From the NCBI GenBank assembly GCA_013360445.1, contig JABWBP010000087.1, forward strand, positions 1 through 61,072: a stretch of DNA of 61,072 nt, written 5' to 3'. The notes below the pieces were generated by a model. The model made no database searches. It was given only the letters and a program-made list of their open reading frames with translations, and was not told where the DNA came from. This document shows positions 25,343 through 35,181 of the stretch, in pieces. Within the stretch, counting starts at the first letter, position 1. Each line of letters opens with the position of its first letter. Position numbers and translations under genes: made by a program. The stretch comes from Calditrichaceae bacterium. GTDB lineage: Bacteria > Calditrichota > Calditrichia > RBG-13-44-9 > J075.

Positions 25343-26266
25343 ATGAATGAATCTATTGCAAAGTATTGCCACGCGGCCGCGACGGCGATGGTCGGCATCT
25401 CCGTCTATATCCTGAGCGTTCTCTTTGCCGCGTTCCTGTGCAGCGGCTGCACCCCTTCCGATGAGGAAACCGACTACCTCGCCCGCAAGGCGCTGTTGCA
25501 GCGCCAGAACCAGGGCATCCGGGAGCTGATCGCCGAGGCTGAACAAGGCACGCTGGTGCCGGCCGACCGCTTCCTGATCGGCCTGGACGAGAAAATCGTC
25601 GGCGACCTTTTCCGCTCCCAGCTTCCGCTGGAGCGCCCCATCGGGGAGCGGTTCATTATCCGGCTCGAGAAAGCCGAGGTGTCCCTGCGCGATAAGTACG
25701 GCGCCATCACTATCGAAAGCAGCGTACATCGCCGCGCCAGTCCCGAACGCGGAGTTGCCGTGCGTGTTTTCGGCGGTCTCGGCGCCGTCGCAATCGATCC
25801 CGAAACCGGCCAATTGAGCATCTCTATTGCCATCGACCATATCGAACTATTGCAGGCTGGCGTGCTGGAGAGCATCCTCGGCGCCGGCGGCAAAAAGTTC
25901 TTCGCCGAAAAGGGGCGCGAGTTGCTGCAAGATGTCATTCCCAACTTACAGGTTCCCGTGGTACTGGGGCGGGAGATTCAAATTCCCGCGCTGGAAGAGG
26001 GTGGGGTGCGGTTGGATTCGCTGGCGGTTCCCCTGAACCTCTCCGTGGACCGGGTGATCGCCGCGGGCGGCAAGCTGTGGGTGACGCTGAATGCGGAGGT
26101 TGGAAAAGTGACCGGCGCTGAAGAAGGATTGGGGGTGGAGGTCAAGAAAAAGCCCCGCAAGGGCAATAAATCTTCCCCCGCGCCTGCCCCGCCGCAGGAT
26201 TCTACCAAAGGTTCCACGAAAACGCCCGCGCCGGCGCCCAAAGATGGAAAGGATGGTGGAGCATGA
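25343..26266 (+). CDS. Lipoprotein with TULIP/YceB-like appearance (first of a pair)
   Basis: A 307-residue protein. The signal peptide ends in a lipobox-like LCSGC with Cys36. After a charged helical spacer come an amphipathic, strand-rich region (PADRFLIGLDEKIVGDLFRS, ERFIIRLEKAEVSLRDKYGA, LSISIAIDHIELLQAGV) and a second helix/strand set (ELLQDVIPNLQVPVVLGR). The layout recalls lipid-binding TULIP-fold proteins such as YceB, which is inference. The tail is a Lys/Pro/Ala-rich low-complexity stretch. The stop overlaps the next start by four bases (ATGA), so both are translationally coupled. A homologous-looking lipoprotein follows. Confidence 0.7.
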   Translation: MNESIAKYCHAAATAMVGISVYILSVLFAAFLCSGCTPSDEETDYLARKALLQRQNQGIRELIAEAEQGTLVPADRFLIGLDEKIVGDLFRSQLPLERPIGERFIIRLEKAEVSLRDKYGAITIESSVHRRASPERGVAVRVFGGLGAVAIDPETGQLSISIAIDHIELLQAGVLESILGAGGKKFFAEKGRELLQDVIPNLQVPVVLGREIQIPALEEGGVRLDSLAVPLNLSVDRVIAAGGKLWVTLNAEVGKVTGAEEGLGVEVKKKPRKGNKSSPAPAPPQDSTKGSTKTPAPAPKDGKDGGA

Positions 26267-27240
26267 ACGTTGCCCGCATACTGTTTTTGGCCATCGTGAC
26301 GGCGGCGCTGATCTTTAGCGCAGCCTGCACCCGCAAACCTTCCTCTGAGCAGCTGCAGGCCTGGAACGCCGAGGTTCAGCAGCTTCAAGCCGAGCAGGAT
26401 TCTTTGCGGCAACGGGCAGCAACGCTGGTGAGGGAAGATACCCGCATTCAGAATTTGCCCGAAGGCGAAGTGGTAATTGCCGTTCCCACCGCATTCCTGA
26501 AAAGCGTCATCGAGCGCCTTTTTACCGACGTGGTCAGCAACGTGACCCTGCGCCTGACCGGCATCAAGGCCCACGTCGCCAAATCGGTCAAGAAGATCGT
26601 CAAGGTCGGGGAGTTCGTGGTTGACGTCGAGATTACGGAAGTGGTCGGCAAGCTCAAGCCCGGCCAGCCCGAGATCACCTTTGGCGGAAACCAGGTTTCC
26701 CTGTCCCTGCCGGTGGAAGTCACCGAGGGGCATGGCGAAGCCATCATCCACTTTGTGTGGGACGGCAAGAACGTTGCCGATCTCACCTGCGGCGACATGG
26801 ACGTAACCCAGAAGGTTTCCGGCAACGTGATTCCCAGCAGTTATCTCGTGTCCGGCGCGCTTTCGTTTGCCATTCAGGGAAAGCGGGTGGTTGCCGCGCC
26901 GGTGTTCCCGGAGACGAAGCTGAATATCCGGGTGACTCCCTCGCAGGAATCCTGGGACGCCGTCAATGCCATCCTGGAGGAGAAGAAAGGCGTGTGCGGC
27001 TGGGTTCTCGACAAGGTGAACGTACCCAATTTATTGGAGAACCTGGTTCAGGAAAAAGGCTTCAACGTGAAGCTGCCCCTGCAGAAGATCAAACCGTTTA
27101 ATTTTCCGGCAAGCGTAAGCGATACGGTCAGGATAGAAAACCTGGCTATCGCGCTCGACGCCCAGACCAACACCATCCGCATCGATCCCGATGCCATCTG
27201 GTACAGCGCCAGCGTCGCCCTGAAGACCGCGGCGCCGTGA
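26263..27240 (+). CDS. Lipoprotein, diverged partner of the preceding gene
   Basis: A 325-residue lipoprotein. Lipobox FSAAC with Cys22, then a coiled segment (EQLQAWNAEVQQLQAEQDSL) and a strand-rich domain with the same order as its upstream neighbour: VAVPTAFLKSVIERLF-type helix, ITEVVGKLKPGQPEITFGG, VSLSLPVEVTEGHGEAIIHF. A late CGWVLDKVNVPNLLENLVQEKG helix matches the ELLQDVIPN helix upstream. I infer tandem duplication with divergence. A GGTGGAG site lies inside the upstream gene before this ATG. Function is unknown, though lipid or envelope handling is plausible. Confidence 0.7.
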   Translation: MNVARILFLAIVTAALIFSAACTRKPSSEQLQAWNAEVQQLQAEQDSLRQRAATLVREDTRIQNLPEGEVVIAVPTAFLKSVIERLFTDVVSNVTLRLTGIKAHVAKSVKKIVKVGEFVVDVEITEVVGKLKPGQPEITFGGNQVSLSLPVEVTEGHGEAIIHFVWDGKNVADLTCGDMDVTQKVSGNVIPSSYLVSGALSFAIQGKRVVAAPVFPETKLNIRVTPSQESWDAVNAILEEKKGVCGWVLDKVNVPNLLENLVQEKGFNVKLPLQKIKPFNFPASVSDTVRIENLAIALDAQTNTIRIDPDAIWYSASVALKTAAP

Positions 27241-27272
27241 GGACTCGAAACCGGCCGGTTCGAACATAAATC

Positions 27273-27369
27273 GTAACTATTCAGGCATTTTGCCACAGAG
27301 GCCACAGAGAGCACAGAGACAAAAAAGTTTGCCAGTTCAAACCCGCTCTGTAGAAAAAAATGTTCCATA
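27273..27369. repeat. CACAGAG repeat, copy 5 (left part)
   Basis: Starts GTAACTATTCAGGCATTTTG and matches copy 3 nearly base for base through CTGTAGAAAAAAATGTTCC, then stops without a right arm. It ends about 25 bases before the next start codon. Confidence 0.8.
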
Positions 27370-27393
27370 CAATGATTCATAAGGAGGAAATCT

Positions 27394-28923
27394 ATGAATT
27401 GCCAGGCTGAGCGCCGCAGGGGGGTGGTTCCGTTTGCGTTGCTTCTCACCGTCATCACTCTGTTCAATGCCGGCATCGCGCTGGCGCAGAAATTCGATTT
27501 CACCATCGATGCGGAACAATTTCCCTGCGGCAAGTACGACGATATGCAGGCCATCATTTGGTACGGCAGCGACGCCCGGATGAGCCAGGCGCAGCTCGCG
27601 GCTTATTGTGCGCCGGTGCTGTGGTTCTCGCCGGATGAGCCTTTGCTGCGCGGAGGGCAGGGCAAGGAGATTATGATTCCCGAACCTTTCCCCTTTGAAG
27701 ACAGCACGAACGCGCCGGTAGTCTATTACCGGGTGCGCAACATTCTGGAAAGATCCGACGCCAAAGCCACAGCTTATGAGCCGGACGCCAGCGCCAGGGA
27801 AAATGCCATCATCGACTTGAAAAATGTCGCCGGCATCGACCTGGATTTCTTCTTCTATTACCCCTCCGAAGCCGGGCTGGGCGGGCACCAACACGACGTG
27901 GAATTTGCCGAGTTTCAATTGGTAGTCTGGCGGCGGGATAACTGTGCGACGGCGAAATACCACCTGGTGGTTACCAAAGTTATCGGCAAGGCGCACGGCC
28001 TGCAATGGTACGATAACACGTTGGGCGTGGATGAATTCACCCGTTTTCCCATGCACCTGTTGGTGGAAGAGGGCAAACACGCCACCTGCACGGATAAGAA
28101 CGCCGACGGCTATTACACCCCCAACTACGACGTTAACCGCCGGGTGAACGATGCCTGGGCGGTGCGCGACGTAATTCGCGGCGGCACGCTGTACACCGGC
28201 GGATATGAATCCTGGATGGCCAAGGTGCGGCGGCCCGAGCATCGCGTATTTCCGCCTTTGCCGGGGGACAGCCCGCTGCGAAAACAGTTTGTCAAACGCG
28301 GCGAATACGCGCCCGATCACGCCGTTTACGTTTTACGGCCTTTCCCCTCCGCGGAAAAAGCCTCGCTTGATCTCAAGCATTTTATTGCCGACAAAGGCGA
28401 TCCCAACTGGCCGGCGGTAGCAAAAAATACCGGCGCAAAACAGTTCTCGCGCTGGGTCGGCTCGGAACCGTTCGTCAAGTCGCTGGCGGTGGCGTTTTAC
28501 GCCGACGGCGATGTGGGAATCTCCGGGGTGTTTCCGTTTTTTATCGTAAAGAACCTTGAAGACCCCATGGCCGGCGGTTTTATAACCCACCGGGTAATCT
28601 TCAAAGACAAAAACCTGCGCGATGCTTCCTGGATGTTGCATTACACGCCCTCGGCCTCTCGCTGGATCGACAGCTATTTTTCGGCGGGAGTGGAATGGGA
28701 TAAGGAGAACGCGCCGGAAGGCAGCGAGAAGAAACTCACCACTACGACGGAGTTTGTGCTGGAAACCGGCATCAAGTTCAGGGTCAATTTGATCCATTCT
28801 CCCCTCAAATTCCTGACCGCAGTCACCGATTTCTGGGGCGTGCGCTTTGGCGTCAAAAACAACGGCTTTTTTGAGATTGACAAACTCAGGTACGTCGTCG
28901 AATTCGGAGCCGGGACGTGGTAG
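27394..28923 (+). CDS. Secreted Vps62-like protein (tentative)
   Basis: A 509-residue exported protein with signal peptide FALLLTVITLFNAGIALAQ. Then CAPVLWFSPDEPLL, VVYYRVRN, DLDFFFYYPSEAGLGGHQHDVEFAEFQL and FPMHLLVEEGKHATCTDKN appear in the same order as the Vps62-type domain (substrate-side His residues followed by a 'lvEEGKHA' turn). The C-terminal half is strand-rich (VEWDKENAPEGSEKKLTTTTEF, FRVNLIHSPLKFL) and resembles a beta-barrel or lectin-like sheet. AGGAGG precedes the ATG. The Vps62 assignment is a pattern match and should be treated as a hint. It is next to a PI-PLC-type gene. Confidence 0.6.
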   Translation: MNCQAERRRGVVPFALLLTVITLFNAGIALAQKFDFTIDAEQFPCGKYDDMQAIIWYGSDARMSQAQLAAYCAPVLWFSPDEPLLRGGQGKEIMIPEPFPFEDSTNAPVVYYRVRNILERSDAKATAYEPDASARENAIIDLKNVAGIDLDFFFYYPSEAGLGGHQHDVEFAEFQLVVWRRDNCATAKYHLVVTKVIGKAHGLQWYDNTLGVDEFTRFPMHLLVEEGKHATCTDKNADGYYTPNYDVNRRVNDAWAVRDVIRGGTLYTGGYESWMAKVRRPEHRVFPPLPGDSPLRKQFVKRGEYAPDHAVYVLRPFPSAEKASLDLKHFIADKGDPNWPAVAKNTGAKQFSRWVGSEPFVKSLAVAFYADGDVGISGVFPFFIVKNLEDPMAGGFITHRVIFKDKNLRDASWMLHYTPSASRWIDSYFSAGVEWDKENAPEGSEKKLTTTTEFVLETGIKFRVNLIHSPLKFLTAVTDFWGVRFGVKNNGFFEIDKLRYVVEFGAGTW

Positions 28924-29064
28924 CAGCGCGAAGCTTCGTTCAAAGCTCAAATTTCAAAAAAGCTGATGCATGGGTAAGTATGCGCTTAAGCGTGGTGGAG
29001 GTGAAAGCGCAAAACTCAGCAACCAACTCGTTCCAATACCGATTTTGAAACTGGAGGAGATTTT

Positions 29065-31263
29065 ATGAACACTTCAAAAAAATCGCAGGGTAGTAAATCC
29101 GCCCGCACCTACCTCGGCGCGGCTTGCGGCGTGCTGGGCATTGCGGCCCTGGTGCTGGGGGTTTTGCTGGCGTACGCCTCGCGGGTGTTATTTAACTCGG
29201 AGGCCTTTGCCGATCGGGTGGCGGCGAGCCTGGGCGATCCGCGGGTGGCCGGGCTGGTCGCTGATCGCGTTACCGACGGGCTGATCGCCCAGGAGCGCGA
29301 TCTCACCGCATTTAGCCCGCTCATTTCCGCCACTACCCGCTCGCTGGTCGCTTCCGAGCCTTTTCGCGGCATCGTGCGCCGGGCCGCGCGCACCGGCCAC
29401 GAAACCATGATGTCCGGCCGCGGCCAGAGACTGCTGCTCAACCTGGCCGACGTCGGGGTGATCCTGCGCAGCGCTCTCTCAACCCATCCGGAGCTGGCCA
29501 AAAAAATTCCCCCGCAGGTCAGCGCCCTGGTGGGCGATTCCGGTGAAGCCCCGGGCGGCCAGGTCGCCCTGGATCTGATGCGGGTCGCCCGGCGCTCGCG
29601 CTTGAGCGCGCTGGCGCTGATCATTTTCGGCCTCGGGATGGGCGTTCTGGGCGTCATGCTTTCCCCGGCGCGCCGCACCAGCTTGTTCCGCCTCGGCCTC
29701 AGCCTGGCAATTATCGGGCTGGCGTTGCGCTTGACGGTAAGGTTCGGTGGGCAGGTTCTCGCCCTGTTTGCCCAGGAACCCGCGGTCGGGCAGGCCCTTG
29801 CCGGCCTGTGGTGGGCCTTCCTCGGCGGCTTCATGACCTGGGCGCTGATATTAGGGGGCATCGGCCTCGTTCTGGTCGCCGCGGTGCATTCGCTATTCGA
29901 GCGGGTGAAATTGGGCGAGATAGGCGTGGCGGCGTGGCGCTGGCTCACGGTTCCGCCGCCGGGCAAATGGCCGCAGGCGTGGCGGGGGCTGGCGCTTCTC
30001 GGGGCCGGTTTACTGGCCAGCCTGGCGCCCAACGCGACCTTGACCATCCTCGCCCTGCTGGCCGGCCTGGTGGTCTTCTTCATCGGCCTGCGCGAGCTTT
30101 TCCGCCTGCTCCTGCGCGCGCTTCCGCAGGTAGAATTTCAGAAAGCAGCCGTGGAAACCCCCGCTGCGGAAGAGGCCGGTTTGCCGTTTGGCCGGGTTTT
30201 GCTGGTGGGGGTTGCGGCGGTGGTGTTCATCGGTGTGGGGGTATTTTTCCTGACCCGCACCGCGGAAACCGCGGCGGCGCCGCAAACCATCGACGCCTGC
30301 AACGGATATCCGGAACTGTGCGACCGCCGGCTGAATGAAGTGGTTTTCCCCGCCACCCACAATTCCATGTCCGCCGCGGACGTTCCTAACTGGCTGTTTC
30401 CTCAACAAGAAAAAGGCATTGCCGGGCAGTTGAATGACGGGATTCGCGCTTTCCTCATCGATATACATTACGGCAGGCCGGTGGAAGACCAGATCAAAAC
30501 CCATCTGGAAGACGAGGGGATGGCGCGTAAAAAATACGAAGCGGCTCTCGGCAAAGAGGGGGTGGATGCGGCGATGCGCATTCGCGACCGCCTGATCGGC
30601 AGCGAAGAGGGGGAACGCGGGGTATATATGTGTCACGGTTTCTGCGAGTTGGGAGCGAGTGCGTTCGTCCCGATGCTGGGGCAAATGCGTGAATTCCTGG
30701 TGGCAAACCCCAACGAGGTGTTGATGATTGTCATCCAGGACGAAGGCGTCACGCCGCAGGATATTGAAAAGTGCTTTCAGGAGAGCGGGCTGATCGATTT
30801 CGTCTATCGCGGCGCGGCCCGCCCGCCCTGGCCGACCTTACGGGAGATGGTCGCCTCGGACCAGCGCGTGGTGGTGATGACCGAGAATAACAGTGAAGGA
30901 GTGGAATGGATCCATCCGGCCTTCGAGGTGATGCAGGAGACGCCCTATTCGTTCCATGATCCCGCGGAGTTCTCCTGCCAGCCGAATCGCGGCGGCGCAT
31001 CCGCATCGCTCTTCCTGCTCAACCACTGGATCGACAGCTCCCCGGCGCCGCTGCCCAGCAACGCCGAAATCGTAAACGCCTATGACTTTCTGCTGGCGCG
31101 GGCGCGGCAGTGCCAGAAAGAGCGGAAGCATTTGCCGAACCTGATCGCGGTGGATTTTTACCGCACCGGTGACCTGTTCGAGGTGGCGCGAACGCTCAAT
31201 CGCATCAAAACCCCCCGTTCCGGCGGCGGGACAAAAACTGCTGAAACGCCCGGAATAAAATGA
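29065..31263 (+). CDS. Membrane protein fused to a PI-PLC X-type domain
   Basis: A 732-residue two-part protein. The N-terminal half has one helix after a basic start (GIAALVLGVLLAYASRVLF), a soluble loop with SLGDPRVAGLVADRVTDGL, and several more helices between about 185 and 410. The C-terminal half (about 415-720) is a phosphatidylinositol-specific phospholipase C X-like domain: VVFPATHNSMSAADVP carries the first catalytic His near residue 432, CHGFCELGA carries the second near 524, and FLVANPNEVLMIVIQDEG and LIAVDFYRTGDL are late landmarks. The sequence suggests cleavage of an inositol- or glycero-phospholipid head group at the outer face of the inner membrane. This fusion is uncommon among the PI-PLC proteins I know. 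Confidence 0.8.
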   Translation: MNTSKKSQGSKSARTYLGAACGVLGIAALVLGVLLAYASRVLFNSEAFADRVAASLGDPRVAGLVADRVTDGLIAQERDLTAFSPLISATTRSLVASEPFRGIVRRAARTGHETMMSGRGQRLLLNLADVGVILRSALSTHPELAKKIPPQVSALVGDSGEAPGGQVALDLMRVARRSRLSALALIIFGLGMGVLGVMLSPARRTSLFRLGLSLAIIGLALRLTVRFGGQVLALFAQEPAVGQALAGLWWAFLGGFMTWALILGGIGLVLVAAVHSLFERVKLGEIGVAAWRWLTVPPPGKWPQAWRGLALLGAGLLASLAPNATLTILALLAGLVVFFIGLRELFRLLLRALPQVEFQKAAVETPAAEEAGLPFGRVLLVGVAAVVFIGVGVFFLTRTAETAAAPQTIDACNGYPELCDRRLNEVVFPATHNSMSAADVPNWLFPQQEKGIAGQLNDGIRAFLIDIHYGRPVEDQIKTHLEDEGMARKKYEAALGKEGVDAAMRIRDRLIGSEEGERGVYMCHGFCELGASAFVPMLGQMREFLVANPNEVLMIVIQDEGVTPQDIEKCFQESGLIDFVYRGAARPPWPTLREMVASDQRVVVMTENNSEGVEWIHPAFEVMQETPYSFHDPAEFSCQPNRGGASASLFLLNHWIDSSPAPLPSNAEIVNAYDFLLARARQCQKERKHLPNLIAVDFYRTGDLFEVARTLNRIKTPRSGGGTKTAETPGIK

Positions 31264-31306
31264 ACGAATAGAAAACTCAAAATAAAAAACCAAGTCATGA
31301 GCTTAA

Positions 31307-32254
31307 ATGAACCGATACAAAACCAAAAACTCCAAACCCAAAACTCAAGTTTCAAAATATTATGCCCGTCGTTTGGCTTTTGTATTTTGGCTTTTGTATC
31401 CCGGCCTGGCCGCGGCCCAGGAACTGGAGCCGCGCGCTTACTCCAATGCCCCGGTGGGAATGAACTTCGTGGGTGCGATTTATGGCATATCACGGGGAAA
31501 CGTTATTGTGGATGCTTCTCTTCCGGTGGAGGATTTCCGGGTAACGGCGCATAACTTAGGCGCGGTCTATGTGCGGGCGCTGAATTTTTTCGGAACGCAC
31601 GGCAAAGTGCGGGCGCAGGTGCCGTTCGTCTGGCTGGCCGGCGATTTAAAGGTTGCGGGACGGGATACCAGCGGAACGCGCACCGGATTCGCCGATGCCC
31701 GTGTCAGCCTCTCGGTGAATTTTCTCGGCGCCCCGGCGCTTTCTCCCCGGGAGTTCCGCAACTATCAGCAGAAGACCGTTGCCGGGGCCAGTCTCATCAT
31801 TTCCATCCCCATTGGCCAGTACTACGAGGACAAATACGTCAACCTCGGGGCAAATCGCTGGGCCTTCAAACCGGAGTTGGGCGTCTCGCAGCGGATGGGC
31901 AAGTGGTATCTGGAGGCCTTTGGCGGGGTCTGGCTGTTCATGGACAATAACGAGTATCTGCGCACCTCGGCGCTGGAGCAGAAGCCGCTTTTTACCATTC
32001 AGGGCCACCTGAGTTACGTGTTCAAGCCCGGGCTGTGGCTGGCGGTGAATGGCGGGTACGCCGACGGCGGAGAGACTTCGGTGAATGGAAACTTCAAGAG
32101 CGATTTTCAAAAGAATTGGCGAGTCGGCGCTACCTTTTCGCTGCCATTCGGACGCCAGCACGCCCTGAAAGTGCAACTCCACACCGGCGCGGCAACCCGG
32201 GCGGGATCGGATTTTGACGCCCTGGCGATTGCTTATCAATATAGCTGGCTATGA
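31307..32254 (+). CDS. MetA/SphA-like outer-membrane transporter
   Basis: A 315-residue barrel resembling the 'MetA pathway of phenol degradation' type. Signal peptide RRLAFVFWLLYPGLAAAQ. Strands include GMNFVGAIYGISRGNVIVD, GAVYVRALNFFGTHGKVRAQVPFVW, ARVSLSVNFLGAPALS, GASLIISIPIGQYYEDKYVNLG and WAFKPELGVSQRMGKWYLEAFGGVWLF, typical of this family, ending AIAYQYSWL. The first 19 codons lie in a repeat-like AAAACTC/AAAACC stretch, so the true start could be later, perhaps at a TTG. Family members are thought to import hydrophobic substrates, without firm proof. Confidence 0.82.
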   Translation: MNRYKTKNSKPKTQVSKYYARRLAFVFWLLYPGLAAAQELEPRAYSNAPVGMNFVGAIYGISRGNVIVDASLPVEDFRVTAHNLGAVYVRALNFFGTHGKVRAQVPFVWLAGDLKVAGRDTSGTRTGFADARVSLSVNFLGAPALSPREFRNYQQKTVAGASLIISIPIGQYYEDKYVNLGANRWAFKPELGVSQRMGKWYLEAFGGVWLFMDNNEYLRTSALEQKPLFTIQGHLSYVFKPGLWLAVNGGYADGGETSVNGNFKSDFQKNWRVGATFSLPFGRQHALKVQLHTGAATRAGSDFDALAIAYQYSWL

Positions 32255-32271
32255 GAAGCTGTTTTAGTCGA

Positions 32272-32344
32272 TTTGGAGTAGTGGGCTAATGGATGCTTGG
32301 AGTAATGTTGTTACAATACTCCATCAATCCATAACTCCATTTCT
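32272..32344. repeat. GGAGTA/TACTCC inverted repeat
   Basis: GGAGTAGTGGGCTAATGGAT and GCTTGGAGTAATG pair with ACAATACTCCATCAATCC and ATAACTCCATTTCTCC. It fills the gap before the GH63 gene. Confidence 0.65.
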
Positions 32345-32394
32345 CCAGCGAAGTCCTGAGAAAATTTTAGAACCTAAAAAGAAGGGGAAGGACC

Positions 32395-35172
32395 ATGGCT
32401 GAGAAGAAGATCATCGATGTAACGGAACAGAAGCGCTTGAATGACGCGCGCGAGAAGGGAATCCCCTGGAAGAAATGGGGACCCTACCTGAGCGAGAGGC
32501 AGTGGGGCACGGTGCGCGAGGATTACAGCGAGGACGGCAACGCCTGGGATTATTTCTCCCATGACCAGGCGCGCTCCCGGGCCTACCGCTGGGGCGAGGA
32601 TGGGCTGGGAGGAATCTGCGATGACCGGCAGCGGCTGTGCTTTGCCCTGGCGCTGTGGAACGAGCGCGACCCCATCCTGAAGGAGCGCCTGTTCGGGCTC
32701 ACCAACAGCGAGGCGAACCATGGGGAGGACGTGAAGGAGTACTACTTCTACATCGACAGCACTCCCACCCACTCTTACATGAAGTATCTCTACAAATACC
32801 CGCAGCGGGAGTTTCCCTACCGCGACCTTATCGAAACCAACCGCAGACGCTCGCGGGAGGAGTTCGAGTACGAACTGCTCGATACCGGCGTGTTTGACGA
32901 GGACCGCTACTTCGATGTGTTCGTGGAGTACGCCAAGGAAGGCCCCGAAGACCTGCTCATCCGTATCACCGTTCACAATCGCGGCCCGGCCGGAGGCTCC
33001 TTCGGAGAAGCAGCCCGGCTGCATCTGTTGCCGACGTTGTGGTTCCGCAACACCTGGTCCTGGGGAGATGGCGATCCAAAACCTTCGCTGCGCGAAGCTG
33101 CGCCGGGCGCCATTCAAGCCTCCCACCATGAATTAGGCGAATACTGGCTGTATTGTGATGGAGGGCCGGAATTGCTGTTCACGGAAAATGAGAGCAATAC
33201 CCAGCGTCTCTGGGGCCAGCCCAACCCTTCTCCCTACGTTAAGGATGCCTTCCACGCCTATATCATCTCGGGACAGGGCGAGGCGGTGAATCCCGCCAGG
33301 GTGGGGACCAAAGCCGCGGCGCACTACCTGCTAAAAGTGCCCGCCGGCGGCAGCAAAACGGTGCGCCTGCGGTTCTCAGCCGCCCCGCTGAAAGACGCCT
33401 TCCGCGGCTTCGAGGGGATATTCAAAAGCCGGATCGGAGACGCCGACGAATTCTATGGCCGGATCACCCCGAAATCGCTGAACGAAGACGAGCGCCGGGT
33501 GCACCGCCAGGCGCTGGCGGGAATGCTGTGGAGCAAACAGTATTACTACTTCGACCTGGAAAAATGGCTGAGCGAGCACAAGAGCCATCCATTGCTTGAG
33601 AACGCCCGGCACGGCGTGCGCAACACCGAGTGGTTCCACATGCTCAACGCCGACGTAATCTCCATGCCGGACAAGTGGGAATACCCCTGGTATGCCGCCT
33701 GGGACCTGGCTTTCCACACCACCGCCCTGGCATTGGTGGATTTCGATTTCGCCAAGGAGCAGCTTCTGCTGATGCTGCGCAGTCTCTATTTCCACCCCAA
33801 CGGGCAGATTCCCGCTTACGAGTGGAACTTCAGCGACGTGAATCCCCCGGTGCACGCCTGGGCCACGCTCTACCTCTACAAAATGGAGCAAACCCTGGGC
33901 CGGGCGGACTTTCGTTTTCTGGAACGCTCGTTCCAGGGGTTGATGCTGAACTTCAACTGGTGGGTGAACCGGAAGGACCCCTCCGGGCGCAACGTCTTTG
34001 CCGGGGGATTCCTGGGGCTGGACAACATCGGGGTATTCGACCGGAGCGCGCAGCTTCCCACCGGCGGATCGCTGGAGCAGGCCGACGGGACCGCCTGGAT
34101 GGCCTTCTACTGCCAGTGTATGCTGGAAATGGCCCTGATCCTGTCCGAATACGACGCCATGTACGAGGAGATCGCTTTCAAGTTCCTTCAGCATTTCATG
34201 TGGATTTCCTACGCCATGGATCGCCTCGGCGAGCATCACGACGAGATGTGGGATGAGCAGGACGGGTTCTTTTACGATCTGCTGCGGCTGCCGGACGGCC
34301 AGGCCATGCGCCTGAAAGTGCGCTCGATGGTGGGACTGCTGCCGCTGTGCGCCTCCACGGTGTTCGAAGGGGACGCCGTAACGCGCTATCCGAAACTGAT
34401 GGAACTGATCGCCCTGTTCCGGAAGCGCCACCCCGAATTAGTTTCTCATGTGGCCCCGACCGACGAGGGTTTCATCGGGTACAAGGGACGGCGTCTGTTG
34501 TCGATCCTCAACCAGAAGAAGTTAGAGCGGGTGCTCGCTTACCTGCTCGACGAGAACGAATTTTTAGGGCCGTACGGAATTCGTTCTCTCTCGCGCTATC
34601 ACCTGGATCATCCCTTCACGTTTTGGGTGGGGCGCCAGGAGTACAAGGTGCAGTACCTGCCGGCGGAGTCGAATACCGGCATGTTCGGCGGGAATTCCAA
34701 CTGGCGAGGCCCGGTGTGGATGCCGGTCAATGTGCTGATCGTCCGGGGGCTGTTGAACCTGTACGGCTTTTACGGCGACGAATTCAATGTGGAATGCCCG
34801 ACCGGTTCCGGCCGGTATATGACGCTGTTCGAAGTGGCGCGGGAAATCTCGCGCCGGCTGTCGAGCATGTTCCTGCGTGACCCTTCGCCAGGCTCAGGGC
34901 AGGCTGGACGGCGCCCGGTTTACGGAGGGGCGGCCAGGTTCCAGGAAGATCCGCATTGGCGCGACCTGATCCTGTTTTATGAGTATTTCCACGGCGACAA
35001 CGGGGCGGGGCTGGGGGCCAGCCACCAGACGGGATGGACCGGCCTGGTAGCTCTCCTCCTGGACTACTTTGGCCGTCTCGACGCCAAAACCCTGCTGGAG
35101 ACCGAACGCAGTCGCCTCGCCGCCCGGCTGGTGAGGGAGCAGGTGGGCGGAGAAAACGCGGGAAGAGATTAA
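32395..35172 (+). CDS. GH63-type glucosidase (MGH1-like)
   Basis: A 925-residue cytoplasmic glycoside hydrolase (no signal peptide). The opening [20 protein letters not shown] and [17 protein letters not shown] are the family start. The (alpha/alpha)6 catalytic region has [40 protein letters not shown] and [17 protein letters not shown]. Such enzymes act on mannosylglycerate, glucosylglycerate or alpha-glucosides; the substrate cannot be fixed. A short in-frame insert (PSPGSGQAG) near residue 830 comes from a dispersed repeat. The gene overlaps nothing but ends nine bases before a GH13 gene, suggesting one operon. Shine-Dalgarno AAGGGGAAGG. Confidence 0.9.
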   Translation: MAEKKIIDVTEQKRLNDAREKGIPWKKWGPYLSERQWGTVREDYSEDGNAWDYFSHDQARSRAYRWGEDGLGGICDDRQRLCFALALWNERDPILKERLFGLTNSEANHGEDVKEYYFYIDSTPTHSYMKYLYKYPQREFPYRDLIETNRRRSREEFEYELLDTGVFDEDRYFDVFVEYAKEGPEDLLIRITVHNRGPAGGSFGEAARLHLLPTLWFRNTWSWGDGDPKPSLREAAPGAIQASHHELGEYWLYCDGGPELLFTENESNTQRLWGQPNPSPYVKDAFHAYIISGQGEAVNPARVGTKAAAHYLLKVPAGGSKTVRLRFSAAPLKDAFRGFEGIFKSRIGDADEFYGRITPKSLNEDERRVHRQALAGMLWSKQYYYFDLEKWLSEHKSHPLLENARHGVRNTEWFHMLNADVISMPDKWEYPWYAAWDLAFHTTALALVDFDFAKEQLLLMLRSLYFHPNGQIPAYEWNFSDVNPPVHAWATLYLYKMEQTLGRADFRFLERSFQGLMLNFNWWVNRKDPSGRNVFAGGFLGLDNIGVFDRSAQLPTGGSLEQADGTAWMAFYCQCMLEMALILSEYDAMYEEIAFKFLQHFMWISYAMDRLGEHHDEMWDEQDGFFYDLLRLPDGQAMRLKVRSMVGLLPLCASTVFEGDAVTRYPKLMELIALFRKRHPELVSHVAPTDEGFIGYKGRRLLSILNQKKLERVLAYLLDENEFLGPYGIRSLSRYHLDHPFTFWVGRQEYKVQYLPAESNTGMFGGNSNWRGPVWMPVNVLIVRGLLNLYGFYGDEFNVECPTGSGRYMTLFEVAREISRRLSSMFLRDPSPGSGQAGRRPVYGGAARFQEDPHWRDLILFYEYFHGDNGAGLGASHQTGWTGLVALLLDYFGRLDAKTLLETERSRLAARLVREQVGGENAGRD
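34879..34905. repeat. Repeat inserted in the GH63 coding sequence
   Basis: The stretch CCCTTCGCCAGGCTCAGGGC followed by AGGCT is a near match to the well-known dispersed repeat with CTTCGACAGGCTCAGGGCAG. It keeps the reading frame and adds about eight residues between SSMFLRD and GRRPVYGG, which are adjacent in related enzymes as I recall them. Confidence 0.6.
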
Positions 35173-35181
35173 GGAGGGAAT

